A stretch of DNA of 64,000 bases, taken from NCBI RefSeq assembly GCF_000242895.2, contig NC_021171.1:1398001-1462000 (forward strand), in the 5' to 3' direction. Origin of the DNA: Bacillus sp. 1NLA3E (GTDB taxonomy: Bacteria > Bacillota > Bacilli > Bacillales > Cytobacillaceae). A model generated the notes under the pieces. That model ran no database searches, was not told the origin of the DNA, and worked only from the letters and a program-made list of their open reading frames with translations. The position numbers and the translations under genes were made by a program. Within the stretch, counting starts at the first letter, position 1; each line of letters begins with the position of its first letter. Of this stretch, positions 28,180 to 39,497 are shown one piece after another.

Positions 28180-29589
28180 ATGGGAAAAACAACAAATTTA
28201 ACCCCTCGTCAAATCGTTGAAAGGCTTGATCAATATATCGTCGGACAAAAAGACGCAAAAAAAGCCGTTGCTGTTGCCCTTAGAAATCGATATCGACGAA
28301 GCCTTTTATCTGAACAGCTACGTGAGGAAATCGTTCCGAAAAATATTTTAATGATTGGTCCTACTGGGGTGGGTAAAACTGAAATTGCTCGTCGAATGGC
28401 AAAAATAGTTAGTGCCCCGTTCATTAAAGTAGAGGCAACAAAATTCACTGAAGTGGGCTATGTAGGTCGAGATGTTGAGTCCATGGTACGAGATTTAGTG
28501 GAAACGTCTGTCCGATTGGTGAAAGAAGAAAAAATCATCAGTGTGAAGGATCGAGCAGAAGAAAATGCAAACCGGCGTTTAGTGGAGTTGTTAGTTCCAA
28601 GTACCAAGAAGTCATCAACTTACAAAAATCCCCTTGAAATGCTGTTTGGGGGAAACACTTCACAAAACGATCAAAATGATAATGAATCAGCAGAAGAATC
28701 AACGAACTATGAAAAACGAAAAATTGTGCAAGAAAAACTTGCATTAGGGACATTAGAAGACGAAGTGGTAACGGTTGAGGTTGAAGAGCAACAGCCGTCC
28801 ATGTTTGATATGCTTCAAGGTTCTGGCATGGAACAAATGGGAATGAACATGCAAGATGCACTTAGTAACTTGATGCCTAAAAAGCGTAAAAAGCGGAAGC
28901 TTACCGTCCGTGAAGCCCGAAAGGTTTTGATCAACGAAGAAGCTCAAAAGCTGATCGATATGGATGAAGTTACTTTAGATGCGGTACGTCGTGCTGAACA
29001 GACCGGAATTATTTTCATCGATGAAATTGATAAAATTGCCAGCAAAAATTCTGGTGGGTCTTCTGCAGATGTATCTCGTGAAGGTGTCCAAAGGGATATT
29101 CTTCCAGTTGTGGAAGGGTCAACTGTCGTGACAAAATACGGTTCGGTTAAGACTGACTATATCTTGTTTATTGCAGCGGGTGCGTTTCATACGGCTAAGC
29201 CTTCTGACTTGATTCCTGAATTACAGGGGCGTTTCCCAATTCGCGTGGAGTTAACAAAACTGACTATTGATGATTTTGTTAAAATCTTAATCGAGCCGGA
29301 TAATGCTCTCATAAAACAATATCAAGCATTATTAAATACTGAAGGTATACAAATTGAATTTTCTGACGATGCTATTCGTAAGATAGCTGAAGTGGCATTT
29401 GAGGTTAATCAAAATACCGATAATATTGGGGCAAGACGTCTGCACACGATTCTTGAAAAACTCTTGGAGGATTTATCCTTCGAGGCACCTGAAATTACTT
29501 TAGAAACAGTGAAAATTACACCAAACTACGTAGAAGAAAAGCTCGGAGTTATTGCTCGAGATAAAGATTTAAGTCAGTTCATTCTCTAG
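28180..29589 (+). CDS. hslU: ATPase subunit HslU (ClpY)
   Basis: HslU is the AAA+ unfoldase feeding HslV. The 469-residue protein has [17 protein letters not shown], Walker [10 protein letters not shown] (about 61-69), the pore motif GYVGRDVE, Walker [12 protein letters not shown], an inserted I domain (about 110-240, with polar low-complexity stretches), and the GRFPIRVEL sensor region. The C-terminus DLSQFIL docks into HslV. Length is normal. Confidence 0.96.
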   Translation: MGKTTNLTPRQIVERLDQYIVGQKDAKKAVAVALRNRYRRSLLSEQLREEIVPKNILMIGPTGVGKTEIARRMAKIVSAPFIKVEATKFTEVGYVGRDVESMVRDLVETSVRLVKEEKIISVKDRAEENANRRLVELLVPSTKKSSTYKNPLEMLFGGNTSQNDQNDNESAEESTNYEKRKIVQEKLALGTLEDEVVTVEVEEQQPSMFDMLQGSGMEQMGMNMQDALSNLMPKKRKKRKLTVREARKVLINEEAQKLIDMDEVTLDAVRRAEQTGIIFIDEIDKIASKNSGGSSADVSREGVQRDILPVVEGSTVVTKYGSVKTDYILFIAAGAFHTAKPSDLIPELQGRFPIRVELTKLTIDDFVKILIEPDNALIKQYQALLNTEGIQIEFSDDAIRKIAEVAFEVNQNTDNIGARRLHTILEKLLEDLSFEAPEITLETVKITPNYVEEKLGVIARDKDLSQFIL

Positions 29590-29691
29590 CAAGGTGTGAA
29601 TTAAATTTAGTGGAACTAATTAATAGTTTAAATAGAGATAAAAAACACAATAAAATATGATGTTTGTTCGAAGCACATAGGAGGAAGAACA

Positions 29692-30471
29692 ATGGATTTA
29701 TTGACAAAAACAAGAACGATCAACAAGATGCTACAAAAGGCTGCAGGAAAACCTGTTAACTTCAAAGAAATGGCTGAAATATTACGTGATGTAATTGAAG
29801 CGAACGTTTTCGTAGTAAGTCGCCGAGGTAAACTGTTAGGGTTTGCCATCAAACAATCAATCGAAAATGAGCGTATGAAACAAATGTTAGAAGATCGTCA
29901 ATTCCCAGAAGATTACACAAAGAGTTTGTTTAACATTCAAGAAACTTCTTCAAATATTGACGTTGAAAGTGAATATACTGCCTTTCCAGTTGAAAATAAA
30001 TCATTATTCAATGCCGGCTTAACAACAATTGTACCGATCATCGGTGGTGGTGAACGTTTAGGAACGCTTATTTTATCCCGTTTAGAAGAGCAGTTTCATG
30101 ACGATGACTTGATCTTAGCTGAGTACGGAGCAACTGTAGTAGGAATGGAAATTCTTCATGAAAAAGCAGACGAGATCGAAGGAGAAGCAAGAAGTAAAGC
30201 TGTTGTTCAAATGGCGATTAGTTCATTATCTTACAGTGAGCTTGAAGCGATTGAACATATTTTTGAAGAACTTAACGGAAATGAAGGCTTACTTGTCGCT
30301 TCAAAGATTGCTGACCGCGTCGGAATTACCCGTTCAGTCATTGTTAATGCACTTCGCAAACTAGAAAGTGCTGGAGTAATTGAGTCACGTTCACTTGGGA
30401 TGAAAGGAACTTATATTAAAGTTCTTAATGATAAATTTCTTGTTGAACTTGAAAAATTAAAATCTAACTAA
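29692..30471 (+). CDS. codY: GTP- and branched-chain amino acid-sensing repressor CodY
   Basis: CodY represses nutrient-acquisition, sporulation and competence genes when GTP and branched-chain amino acids are plentiful. The 259-residue protein has the N-terminal GAF ligand domain ([34 protein letters not shown]) and the C-terminal winged helix with [22 protein letters not shown]. An AGGAGGAA site precedes the ATG. A 102-bp gap from hslU leaves room for its own promoter. Two hairpins follow. Confidence 0.97.
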   Translation: MDLLTKTRTINKMLQKAAGKPVNFKEMAEILRDVIEANVFVVSRRGKLLGFAIKQSIENERMKQMLEDRQFPEDYTKSLFNIQETSSNIDVESEYTAFPVENKSLFNAGLTTIVPIIGGGERLGTLILSRLEEQFHDDDLILAEYGATVVGMEILHEKADEIEGEARSKAVVQMAISSLSYSELEAIEHIFEELNGNEGLLVASKIADRVGITRSVIVNALRKLESAGVIESRSLGMKGTYIKVLNDKFLVELEKLKSN

Positions 30472-30488
30472 TAAATTAAAATGTAAAA

Positions 30489-30541
30489 ACAACCCACTTG
30501 GGTTGTCAGGCTGTCGAGAAACTCTCGACAGCCTATTATTT
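30489..30541 (+). terminator. Tandem hairpins / terminator after codY
   Basis: A small hairpin ACAACCC/GGGTTGT is followed by an 11-bp stem GGCTGTCGAGA (30509-30519) / TCTCGACAGCC (30523-30533) and TATTATTTTA. Confidence 0.85.
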
Positions 30542-30613
30542 TACCAAAAAACTTTAGCGATTAACCGCGTTAACTTGTTATAATTTAATTAATAATAAAT
30601 AGGCTGCTCAATA

Positions 30614-30753
30614 GGTCTGTTGATTTCCGTTCCAGGCGCTTCGCTTTCCGCGGGGCGAGCGGTGAGCTTCCTCGTCGCTACGCTCCTGCGGGATCTCACC
30701 TGTCCCGCTGCTCCCGCAGGAGTCTTCGCGCCTTCCACTCCAATCAACAGGTC
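30614..30753 (-). repeat. Family A element, inverted copy left of the IS remnant
   Basis: This is the only copy in reverse orientation: it opens GGTCTGTTGATTTCCG and closes ATCAACAGGTCGG. The core has one-base-level differences from the others (GCTACGCTCC in the centre). The outer GGCTCTGTTAAAG ends are absent, so it belongs to a flank variant shared with the copy at 31537. Confidence 0.85.
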
Positions 30754-30802
30754 GGTTCCAATACAGACCTTCCACTCAACCATTAAATAATAAAAATAAG
30801 TG

Positions 30803-31532
30803 ATGAAATCAATGTTTAAGCCAAAAGAGTCTAGCCAAAGTGAATATGAATTTGTGTCTATTGATGGATTAGTTCCTGACGATCATCTCCTCCGTTTGAT
30901 TGATAAATATTTTAATTTTTCATTTCTTCTTGAAAAAGTTCACCCTTTTTATAGTGATGATAACGGTCATCCTTCTGATCCATTTGTTCTATTTAAAATG
31001 ATGTTTATTGGTTTTCTTTACGGTATTCGTTCCGAGAGCCAATTAGAAAGAGAAATAAGAATGAACGTTGCCTACCGCTGGTTTTTAGGTTTGAAGTTCA
31101 AAAATCCAGTTCCCCATCACTCTACGATTAGTTGGAATCGTCAACACGTTTTAAGGATACCAATATCTTTCAGGAAATTTTTGATGAGATTGTCCTTCAA
31201 GCAATGAATCATAAATGGTGGGTGGTCGGGTTTTATTTACGGACTCTACTCATTTAAAGGCAATGCTAATGCAAATAAGCATAAGTTTACATAAAAAGAG
31301 GTTGAAATAGAGACTCGTGAATACTTTAAAGAACTAAACAAGGCAGTAGAAGAAGACAGAATAAAGCATGGGAAAAAGCACTTAAAGGAAAGGGAGACAT
31401 GCAGAAGACTATGGAAATTCGGGTTATAGAGAATATAAGTCTGATTCGAAGAAATGTGAGAACTGCCCACTTCTATCCCAATGTACACGATCAAAAAAGC
31501 TAGGTTGGTTGTGTTGTCATTCTTTGGGTTGA
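30803..31532 (+). pseudogene. Decayed IS1182-family-like transposase
   Basis: The first 135 codons (stop near 31205) encode a DUF772-type transposase N-terminus with DGLVPDDHLLRLIDKYFNF and a VPHHSTISWNRQ motif. The frame breaks near 31145. Related peptides continue in other frames: FKDTNIFQEIFDEIVLQAMN, then TDSTHLK at about 31240, ANANKHKF followed by an in-frame stop, and EIETREYFKELNKAV. A large internal deletion joins this to GYREYKSDSKKCENCP near 31430, a Cys motif from the C-terminal part of these transposases. At least three lesions plus a missing C-terminus make it non-functional. Confidence 0.8.
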
Positions 31533-31536
31533 TTCC

Positions 31537-31677
31537 CCCCTGTTGAATGGAGCGGAAGGTGCGAAGACTCCTGCGGGAGCAGCGGGGCAGGTGAGACCCC
31601 GCAGGAGCTCTAGCGACGAGGAGGCTCACCGCCCGCCCCGCGGAAAGCGAAGCGCCTGAAGCGGAAATCAACAGGTC
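31537..31677 (+). repeat. Family A element, copy right of the IS remnant
   Basis: The core runs from TGTTGAATGGAGCGG to GCGGAAATCAACAGGTCC. It has the GGAGCTCTAGCGACGAGG centre and is inverted relative to the copy at 30614, so the transposase remnant is bracketed by opposed copies. Confidence 0.87.
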
Positions 31678-31876
31678 CGTTAGCATAGACAATCTAAAAA
31701 TCGGCATTTAATGCTATGACAAAATGAAAAATTGCCGAGAAAAATACCCTTTCTCGACAATCTGAAAACCCAACTTCTGTTGTTTTTTTGAAACGAGCAC
31801 AACGTTGCTGAATTATTTTGTAGTGGTGGATTATAAAATTTTTTTGATAAAATGACAGCAATTAGCAAGGAATCAC
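31678..31876. other. Non-coding gap before rpsB
   Basis: No gene is seen. An imperfect hairpin ATTGCCGAGAAA (31731-31742) / TTTCTCGACAAT (31750-31761) and a short inverted pair TAGCAT/ATGCTA are present; neither has a T tract good enough to call a terminator. Confidence 0.4.
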
Positions 31877-31905
31877 TTGATTGTCATAACCACATGTGCT
31901 ATATT
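31877..31905 (+). promoter_or_regulatory. Sigma-A promoter (extended -10) of rpsB
   Basis: TTGATT (31877-31882), a 17-bp spacer and TATATT (31900-31905) preceded by TGC form an extended -10 promoter. The transcript would have a 5' UTR of about 110 nt. Confidence 0.65.
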
Positions 31906-31912
31906 ATTTCAT

Positions 31913-32720
<808 letters not shown>

Positions 32721-32761
32721 TTTAAACTTCTTCATTCCATTTGATAAACTAAGCAGACATT

Positions 32762-32800
32762 AAAGGTGATAAGAGGGAACACCCTTTATCACCTTTTTTT
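32762..32800 (+). terminator. Terminator between rpsB and tsf
   Basis: AAAGGTGATAA (32762-32772) pairs with TTATCACCTTT, followed by a run of T. It likely attenuates rather than ends transcription, giving more S2 than EF-Ts. Confidence 0.8.
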
Positions 32801-32885
32801 AAAGAATATCAGAACATGTTTAAGTTTAGCTTTATTAGAACTTGTAAAAAATAGTACATAGATATATTAAGGAGGAATTTTCATT

Positions 32886-33767
32886 ATGGCAATTACAGCT
32901 CAAATGGTTAAAGAACTTCGTGAAAAAACAGGCGCTGGGATGATGGATTGTAAAAAGGCCCTTCAAGAAACTGATGGTGATATGGAAAAAGCAATCGATT
33001 TCTTGCGTGAAAAAGGAATTGCAAAAGCAGCAAAGAAATCTGATCGTATCGCAGCAGAAGGTATCACTTCAATTGTTACTGAAGGTAATAACGCAGTTAT
33101 TTTAGAAGTAAACTCTGAAACTGACTTTGTAGCAAAAAATGAAGGTTTCCAAGTTCTTGTAAAAGAATTAGGTGAACACCTTCTTAAAAACAAACCAGCT
33201 ACTGTTGAAGAGGCTGAAGCTCAAACAATGGAAAACGGTGCAACTGTTGCTGAATACGTAAATGCAGCGATTGCAAAAATTGGTGAAAAATTAAGCCTTC
33301 GCCGTTTTGCAGTTAAAACAAAAACAGACAATGATTCCTTTGGTGCATACTTGCATATGGGTGGACGTATTGGTGTATTAGCAGTTCTTGAAGGAACTAC
33401 TGAGGAAGCAGCAGCAAAAGACGTGGCTATGCATATCGCAGCTTTAAACCCAAAATATGTCTCTCGTGATGAAGTATCTGCTGAAGAAGTAGAACATGAG
33501 CGTCAGGTTTTAACTCAACAAGCGCTTAATGAAGGAAAGCCAGAAAAGATTGTTGAAAAAATGGTTGAAGGTCGTTTAGGTAAATATTTCGAAGACGTAT
33601 GTGTTCTTGACCAAGCTTTCATCAAAAATCCAGACCAAAAAGTCCGTCAATTTGTTCAATCAAAAGGCGCAACTCTTCGCGAGTTTGTTCGTTATGAAGT
33701 GGGCGAAGGAATTGAAAAACGTGAAGAAAACTTTGCTGAAGAAGTTATGAATCAAATCAAAAAATAA
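32886..33767 (+). CDS. tsf: Elongation factor Ts
   Basis: EF-Ts is the guanine nucleotide exchange factor of EF-Tu. The 293-residue protein has the N-terminal UBA-like region [26 protein letters not shown], the SETDFVAKN signature and a coiled C-terminal domain. AAGGAGGAAT precedes the ATG. Confidence 0.97.
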   Translation: MAITAQMVKELREKTGAGMMDCKKALQETDGDMEKAIDFLREKGIAKAAKKSDRIAAEGITSIVTEGNNAVILEVNSETDFVAKNEGFQVLVKELGEHLLKNKPATVEEAEAQTMENGATVAEYVNAAIAKIGEKLSLRRFAVKTKTDNDSFGAYLHMGGRIGVLAVLEGTTEEAAAKDVAMHIAALNPKYVSRDEVSAEEVEHERQVLTQQALNEGKPEKIVEKMVEGRLGKYFEDVCVLDQAFIKNPDQKVRQFVQSKGATLREFVRYEVGEGIEKREENFAEEVMNQIKK

Positions 33768-33827
33768 TTTTTAAAGAGAATTGCTTTCAAACAATTGTTT
33801 AAGCAGTGATCGCTTTAAATGAATGGT

Positions 33828-33857
33828 ATAGGGGACACAGAGTGTTCCCTATTTTTA
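33828..33857 (+). terminator. Terminator after tsf
   Basis: ATAGGGGACAC (33828-33838) pairs along all 11 positions (including G-U) with GTGTTCCCTAT (33842-33852); a T tract follows. Confidence 0.85.
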
Positions 33858-33893
33858 AGAGTAATTTTACTGAAAAGCTAATTGGAGGTTCTT

Positions 33894-34616
33894 ATGAGCA
33901 GCCCTAAATATAAACGCGTTGTGTTAAAATTAAGTGGTGAAGCATTAGCAGGAGATCAAGGATTTGGAATCCTTCCTTCTGTCATTAAGTCCGTCGCAGA
34001 CCAAGTGAAAGAAATTGCTGAATTAGGTGTAGAAGTCGCAGTAGTTGTTGGTGGCGGAAACATTTGGCGCGGTAAAATTGGCAGCGAGATGGGGATGGAT
34101 CGGGCCACAGCAGATTATATGGGAATGTTAGCCACTGTGATGAATTCTCTTGCTCTTCAAGATAGCCTTGAGCAATGTGGAATTGAAACACGTGTTCAAA
34201 CATCAATTGAAATGCGTCAAGTTGCTGAACCTTATATTCGCCGCCGAGCTATCCGTCATTTAGAAAAGAAACGTGTTGTCATATTTGCTGCAGGAACAGG
34301 GAATCCATATTTCTCAACTGATACGACAGCCGCACTTAGAGCTGCTGAAATTGAAGCAGATGTTATTTTAATGGCCAAAAACAATGTTGACGGCGTTTAT
34401 TCAGCTGACCCGCGCATTGATAAAAACGCCAAAAAATACGATGAATTATCGTATCTTGATGTATTAAAAGAAGGATTAGCAGTGATGGATTCAACTGCAT
34501 CTTCACTATGTATGGATAACGATATTCCTTTAGTTGTCTTCTCTATTATGGAGAAGGGTAATATTAAACGTGTCGTCATGGGTGAAACCATCGGAACCAT
34601 TGTAAGGGGGAAATAA
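33894..34616 (+). CDS. pyrH: Uridylate kinase PyrH
   Basis: PyrH phosphorylates UMP to UDP and is a hexameric amino-acid-kinase-fold enzyme unrelated to eukaryotic UMP kinases. The 240-residue protein has [44 protein letters not shown] and a C-terminal [21 protein letters not shown] lies before the ATG at 33894; the in-frame TTG at 33882 is part of this site. It ends two bases before the frr ATG. Confidence 0.96.
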   Translation: MSSPKYKRVVLKLSGEALAGDQGFGILPSVIKSVADQVKEIAELGVEVAVVVGGGNIWRGKIGSEMGMDRATADYMGMLATVMNSLALQDSLEQCGIETRVQTSIEMRQVAEPYIRRRAIRHLEKKRVVIFAAGTGNPYFSTDTTAALRAAEIEADVILMAKNNVDGVYSADPRIDKNAKKYDELSYLDVLKEGLAVMDSTASSLCMDNDIPLVVFSIMEKGNIKRVVMGETIGTIVRGK

Positions 34617-34618
34617 TC

Positions 34619-35176
34619 ATGCCAAAACAAGTTATTGCCAATACAAAAGATAAGATGTCAAAAGCAATTTCTGCCTATACTCGTGAGCTTGCTAGTATTC
34701 GTGCTGGTAGAGCTAACGCATCTTTACTTGATAAACTTACGGTAGAATATTATGGGGCCCCAACGCCTGTCAATCAAATTGCAGGGATTTCTGTTCCAGA
34801 AGCACGTCTTTTGGTCATCCAACCTTATGATAAAACCATTTTAGGTGACATTGAAAAGGCTATTTTAAAATCAGATTTAGGTCTGAATCCATCAAATGAT
34901 GGAAGCATTATCCGTTTGGCGATTCCTCAATTGACCGAAGAGCGCCGTAAGGAACTTGTAAAGGTTATTAAAAGGGATTCAGAAGAGGCTAAAGTTGCAG
35001 TCCGAAATATTCGTCGTGATGCAAATGAAGATTTGAAAAAGCTTGAGAAGAACGGGGATATTACGGAGGACGAACTTCGGGGCTACAATGATAATATCCA
35101 AAAGCTTACTGATGATCACATTAGCAAAATTGATGGTATTACAAAAGATAAAGAAAAAGAAATAATGGAAGTCTAA
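34619..35176 (+). CDS. frr: Ribosome recycling factor
   Basis: RRF splits post-termination ribosomes together with EF-G. The 185-residue protein has the family three-helix bundle sequences, [26 protein letters not shown] and a C-terminal [12 protein letters not shown]. The GGGGGAAATAATC upstream is the tail of pyrH, so translation is coupled. Confidence 0.97.
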   Translation: MPKQVIANTKDKMSKAISAYTRELASIRAGRANASLLDKLTVEYYGAPTPVNQIAGISVPEARLLVIQPYDKTILGDIEKAILKSDLGLNPSNDGSIIRLAIPQLTEERRKELVKVIKRDSEEAKVAVRNIRRDANEDLKKLEKNGDITEDELRGYNDNIQKLTDDHISKIDGITKDKEKEIMEV

Positions 35177-35198
35177 TATCCAAAAGACCCACCACATA

Positions 35199-35227
35199 AA
35201 ACCCTCTGTTAATAGGGGGTTTTTTTA
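35199..35227 (+). terminator. Terminator after frr
   Basis: AAACCCTCT pairs with ATAGGGGGTTT (one G-U), followed by seven T. uppS-cdsA-dxr-rasP-proS must start from a promoter in the 187-bp gap; TGGTATGAT (35294-35302) is a candidate extended -10 with no good -35. Confidence 0.8.
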
Positions 35228-35414
35228 CTACTTCTACCTTCTGAATTAAGGTCCTTGTACATAGTCTTTTATAGAGATATCTTACTGTATTTTTGGTATG
35301 ATAAGAGCATGTGAAAATGATAATAGGAAATTTTAACAAAACTCAGTCGAAAGAATGGACTTCAGATTCTTTTTCACTGGTTTAGATTAACTTATTTTTT
35401 GGAGGAGCTATCTA

Positions 35415-36191
35415 ATGTTAAATAAATTAAAGCTATGGAAGAACGGGCCACACTCTTCCAATCTCCGAGAGCGAATGGTACAAATAAAAGGGCAGCAAGT
35501 TCCTTCACATGTCGCAATTATCATGGATGGTAATGGAAGATGGGCGAAAAAAAGGGCCTTACCACGCATTGCTGGACATCATGAGGGTATGAAGGTAGTT
35601 CGGAAAATTACGAAATTAGCAAGCGAAATGGGAATAGATGTCCTAACCTTATATGCATTTTCAACGGAGAACTGGAAACGTCCTAAAAAAGAAGTGGATT
35701 ATTTATTAAAACTCCCTGAAGAATTCTTAGGTACTTTCTTACCAGAACTTGTTAAAGAAAATGTAAGAGTAACCATGATGGGTTATGAGGATAAATTGCC
35801 TAGTCATACATTAAGGGCAATTCAAAAAGCGATGGATGAAACAAAGGACAATACAGGACTAATCTTAAATTTTGCTTTGAATTACGGGAGTAGGGCGGAA
35901 ATTGTTGATGCTGTGAAGAAGGTCTTAAATGATTGCAAAAATGGTATACTAGATGAAAATGAATTGACAGAAGAAACATTTTCATCGTACCTCATGTCAG
36001 CAAATATAAAAGACCCTGATTTGTTAATTCGAACAAGCGGAGAAATTCGATTGAGCAATTTTATGCTTTGGCAGCTAGCCTATTCAGAGTTTTGGTTTAC
36101 GGAAGTCCTTTGGCCTGATTTTGAAGAACAACATTTTATGGAGGCCATCGAAGCCTATCAGAATCGTCAAAGAAGATTTGGAGGAGTGTAA
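35415..36191 (+). CDS. uppS: Undecaprenyl pyrophosphate synthase UppS
   Basis: UppS condenses isopentenyl diphosphates onto farnesyl diphosphate to make the C55 lipid carrier for wall polymers. The 258-residue protein has the catalytic Asp38 in IIMDGNGRWAKKR, LTLYAFSTENWKRP and the RTSGEIRLSNFMLWQLAYSE block. GGAGGAG precedes the ATG. It starts the membrane and isoprenoid gene group. Confidence 0.96.
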   Translation: MLNKLKLWKNGPHSSNLRERMVQIKGQQVPSHVAIIMDGNGRWAKKRALPRIAGHHEGMKVVRKITKLASEMGIDVLTLYAFSTENWKRPKKEVDYLLKLPEEFLGTFLPELVKENVRVTMMGYEDKLPSHTLRAIQKAMDETKDNTGLILNFALNYGSRAEIVDAVKKVLNDCKNGILDENELTEETFSSYLMSANIKDPDLLIRTSGEIRLSNFMLWQLAYSEFWFTEVLWPDFEEQHFMEAIEAYQNRQRRFGGV

Positions 36192-36226
36192 AACACTCTC
36201 ATCATGAAAAGGTGTTGAAGTACTGA

Positions 36227-37015
36227 ATGAAGCAACGAATCGTAACAGCGATTATTGCAGCAGCCATTTTTTTACCGATTGTTATTTTTGGAGGAAGTCT
36301 TTTCATTTTTTTAGCATACCTCCTTGCATCTATTGCACTGTTTGAGTTATTAAAAATGCGTAAGCTTAGCCTGTTTTCTATTCCAGGAATGATTTCACTT
36401 ATACTGTTGTGGATTTTTTTGATACCAACGCAATATGAGGGCGTCCTAGATAACATAAATTATACAAAATCAGAGCTTGGATTACTTGCCATTTTATTAT
36501 TCTTGACCTATACAGTGGCGTCCAAAAACCGTTTTACATTTGAGGATGTTGGATTTTCGACATTAGCCATCATCTATGTTGGAACTGGTTTTTATTATTT
36601 AATTGAAACAAGGGAAGCTGACTTAATCTATATCTTTTATTCTTTATTTATCATTTGGGCAACTGATTCTGGTGCTTATTTTATTGGTAGAGCCTTTGGG
36701 AAAAATAAGCTTTGGCCAGAAATTAGTCCTAATAAAACGGTGGAAGGTTTCATTGGCGGCATTTTATGTGCACTTGTTGTAGCTGTCTTGTTTGTATATC
36801 TATCAGACATTGATGCTACTTTAATGCAATTGTTATGGATCACCACTCTGCTATCTATTTTTGGGCAAATTGGTGACCTGGTCGAATCGGCAATCAAACG
36901 CCATTATAATGTGAAGGATTCTGGGAATATCCTGCCAGGGCATGGTGGAATCTTAGATCGTTTTGACAGCTTACTTTTTGTCTTACCATTAATGCATTTT
37001 TTCCATTTGTTATAA
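36227..37015 (+). CDS. cdsA: Phosphatidate cytidylyltransferase CdsA
   Basis: CdsA makes CDP-diacylglycerol, the precursor of all phospholipid headgroups. The 262-residue polytopic membrane protein (about seven to eight helices) has the signature region [12 protein letters not shown] and the C-terminal [28 protein letters not shown] precedes the ATG. Confidence 0.96.
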   Translation: MKQRIVTAIIAAAIFLPIVIFGGSLFIFLAYLLASIALFELLKMRKLSLFSIPGMISLILLWIFLIPTQYEGVLDNINYTKSELGLLAILLFLTYTVASKNRFTFEDVGFSTLAIIYVGTGFYYLIETREADLIYIFYSLFIIWATDSGAYFIGRAFGKNKLWPEISPNKTVEGFIGGILCALVVAVLFVYLSDIDATLMQLLWITTLLSIFGQIGDLVESAIKRHYNVKDSGNILPGHGGILDRFDSLLFVLPLMHFFHLL

Positions 37016-37058
37016 AGGACAATGGACATTTTTTGTAGTTTTTAGGAGTTGGAATATA

Positions 37059-38201
37059 GTGAAGTATATTAGTTTGTTAGGTGCTACCGGTTCAATTGGA
37101 ACACAAACACTTGATGTTATTAAAGAACATCCAAATGAATTTACTTTGGTTGCCATGTCTGTCGGTCGGAATATCAATCTCGCCAGGACCATCATCTCTC
37201 AATTTAGTCCTAAGCTAGTTTCTGTCCTAGAAAAATCAACATGCGAAACATTAAAAGTGGAGTTTCCTGATACAACCTTTACATATGGTGAAGAAGGCTT
37301 AACTGAAGTGGCTGTCTTTGATCAGGCAAATATTTTAGTGAATGCTGTATTAGGAAGTGTTGGTCTATTCCCAACCCTCCAAGCAATTGCAGCGAAAAAA
37401 ACAATTGCGATTGCTAATAAGGAAACACTTGTAACAGCAGGGCATCTAGTTATGGACGCAGTGAAGAAAAATGGCGTTGAATTGTTACCCGTCGATAGTG
37501 AACATTCTGCTATATTTCAAGCACTTCAAGGCGAAAAGGCGAAAAATATTGAACGGTTAATTTTAACTGCATCAGGCGGAAGCTTTAGGGATCGAACTCG
37601 GGAAGATTTAGAAACCGTAACACTAGATGAAGCTTTAGCACATCCGAATTGGTCAATGGGGGCAAAAATAACAATTGATTCAGCTACTATGATGAATAAG
37701 GGGCTCGAGGTAATTGAAGCACATTGGCTGTTTTCAGTCCCTTACGAAAAGATTGGTGTATTGCTTCATAAAGAAAGTATTATTCATTCCATGGTTGAGT
37801 TTCATGATAGTAGTATTATTGCTCAGTTGGGTTCCCCTGATATGAGAGTTCCGATTCAATTTGCGTTAACCTATCCTGATAGACTACCATTTCCAAGCGC
37901 AAAGCGGCTAAATTTAGCCCAAGTGGGTCAATTGCATTTTACTGAAATGGACTTTGAACGATTCCGTTGTTTACAATTTGCCTATGAAGCTGGGAAAATT
38001 GGAGGCACAATGCCGACAGTAATGAATGCAGCAAATGAAGCAGCAGTTTCAGCATTTTTAGATGGGAAAATTAAGTTTTTACAAATAGAGGATTTAATTG
38101 AAAAAGCACTTACCGCTCATCAAAGTATTAAAAATCCAAGTCTTGAAACCATTCAAGAAATTGATAAAGAAACGAGACACTATATAAAAACACTTCTATA
38201 A
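37059..38201 (+). CDS. dxr: 1-deoxy-D-xylulose 5-phosphate reductoisomerase
   Basis: Dxr performs the committed step of the MEP isoprenoid pathway, feeding UppS. The 380-residue protein has the NADPH motif [14 protein letters not shown] (8-21), [10 protein letters not shown], the metal/substrate segment [14 protein letters not shown] and the [22 protein letters not shown] block. The start is GTG at 37059 with TTAGGAG upstream. Confidence 0.96.
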   Translation: MKYISLLGATGSIGTQTLDVIKEHPNEFTLVAMSVGRNINLARTIISQFSPKLVSVLEKSTCETLKVEFPDTTFTYGEEGLTEVAVFDQANILVNAVLGSVGLFPTLQAIAAKKTIAIANKETLVTAGHLVMDAVKKNGVELLPVDSEHSAIFQALQGEKAKNIERLILTASGGSFRDRTREDLETVTLDEALAHPNWSMGAKITIDSATMMNKGLEVIEAHWLFSVPYEKIGVLLHKESIIHSMVEFHDSSIIAQLGSPDMRVPIQFALTYPDRLPFPSAKRLNLAQVGQLHFTEMDFERFRCLQFAYEAGKIGGTMPTVMNAANEAAVSAFLDGKIKFLQIEDLIEKALTAHQSIKNPSLETIQEIDKETRHYIKTLL

Positions 38202-38219
38202 AAAAGGTGGTTTTTAAGT

Positions 38220-39479
38220 TTGACTACAGTTATAGCCTTTATTGTGATATTCGGCGCCCTCGTATTCTTTCATGAATTAGGACACTTCATTTTCGCCAAA
38301 CGAGCTGGGATCCTTTGTAGAGAGTTTGCAATTGGCTTCGGTCCAAAAGTTTTTTCCCATAAAAAAGGGGAAACCACCTATACGATTCGCTTGCTTCCAA
38401 TTGGTGGATTTGTTCGTATGGCTGGTGAGGATCCCGAAATGGTTGAAATCAAGCCTGGGCATCGAATCGGTCTTTTACTTGATCAAGATGAAAAAATCAC
38501 GAAAATAATTCTAAATAATAAGGATAAGTTTCCCGAGGCGCGAATTGTTGAAGTAGAATCTGCGGATATTGAACGGGATTTATTCATAAAAGGGTATGCC
38601 GATGGAGATGAAGAAACACTCCAAACCTTCTCGATTAATCGGGATGCAGTTATGGTCGAAGATGGAACTGAAACACAAATTGCTCCATATGACCGTCAGT
38701 TTTCCTCGAAAACCTTGGGCCAGCGAACAATGGCTATATTTGCCGGACCTATGATGAATTTTATCTTAGCCTTTGTGGTGTTTGTGATTATTGCCTTGTT
38801 ACAAGGTGTACCTTCATTAGATCCAATGCTCGGTAAACTAACGCCTGACGGAGCTGCACTTAAAGCAGGTCTAAAAGAAGGGGATATCGTCCAAAGCATT
38901 CAAGGCTCTGAAATTTCAAGCTGGACAGATGTAGTGGAAATGATCCGTAAAAATCCTAATAATGAATTAGAGTTTGCGATTGAACGGAATGGGAAAACAT
39001 TGGAAATCCCTGTTACTCCTGAACAAAAGAAAGTCGAAGGGGAAAACATTGGAATAATTGGTGTATATAGTCCTGTAGAAAAATCACCCTTAAAAGCTGT
39101 AACGTATGGATTTCATGAAACCTATAATTGGACAAAGGATATTTTTGGAATGTTAGGTAAATTGGTTACCGGTCAATTTTCAATCGATGCCCTTTCTGGA
39201 CCAGTAGGTATATACCAATCGACAGATATGGTTGCTAAATCGGGGATTTACTACTTAATGAAATGGGCTGGTATTTTAAGTATCAATCTTGGAATCATGA
39301 ATTTGTTACCAATTCCTGCACTTGATGGAGGAAGATTATTGTTTTTTGCGATTGAAGCGTTGCGTGGAAAACCAATTGATCGCCAAAAAGAAGGAATGGT
39401 ACACTTCATCGGTTTCGCATTGCTTATGCTATTGATGCTAGTCGTTACTTGGAATGATATACAAAGATTTTTCTTATAA
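38220..39479 (+). CDS. rasP: Site-2 protease RasP (RseP)
   Basis: This intramembrane zinc metalloprotease cleaves anti-sigma factors (RsiW in B. subtilis), FtsL and signal peptide remnants. The 419-residue protein has the active HELGH (18-22) in TM1, a PDZ domain (about 190-270, AALKAGLKEGDIVQSI) and the distal metal ligand in LLPIPALDGGRLLFF. The start is TTG at 38220 with AAAAGGTGG upstream. Membrane segments lie at about 1-24, 172-195, 345-365 and 390-410. Confidence 0.95.
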   Translation: MTTVIAFIVIFGALVFFHELGHFIFAKRAGILCREFAIGFGPKVFSHKKGETTYTIRLLPIGGFVRMAGEDPEMVEIKPGHRIGLLLDQDEKITKIILNNKDKFPEARIVEVESADIERDLFIKGYADGDEETLQTFSINRDAVMVEDGTETQIAPYDRQFSSKTLGQRTMAIFAGPMMNFILAFVVFVIIALLQGVPSLDPMLGKLTPDGAALKAGLKEGDIVQSIQGSEISSWTDVVEMIRKNPNNELEFAIERNGKTLEIPVTPEQKKVEGENIGIIGVYSPVEKSPLKAVTYGFHETYNWTKDIFGMLGKLVTGQFSIDALSGPVGIYQSTDMVAKSGIYYLMKWAGILSINLGIMNLLPIPALDGGRLLFFAIEALRGKPIDRQKEGMVHFIGFALLMLLMLVVTWNDIQRFFL

Positions 39480-39497
39480 AATAAGAGGTGCTAATAG

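Noticed and set aside
30589-30783. Reverse-strand frame left of the IS remnant
   Set aside because: It lies wholly within the inverted family A copy.
31246-31707. 153-codon reverse-strand frame over the IS scar
   Set aside because: It is antisense to recognisable transposase remnants and part of a repeat; no start signal or family match.
39480-39497. T-box leader for proS
   Set aside because: Only 18 bases separate rasP and proS.
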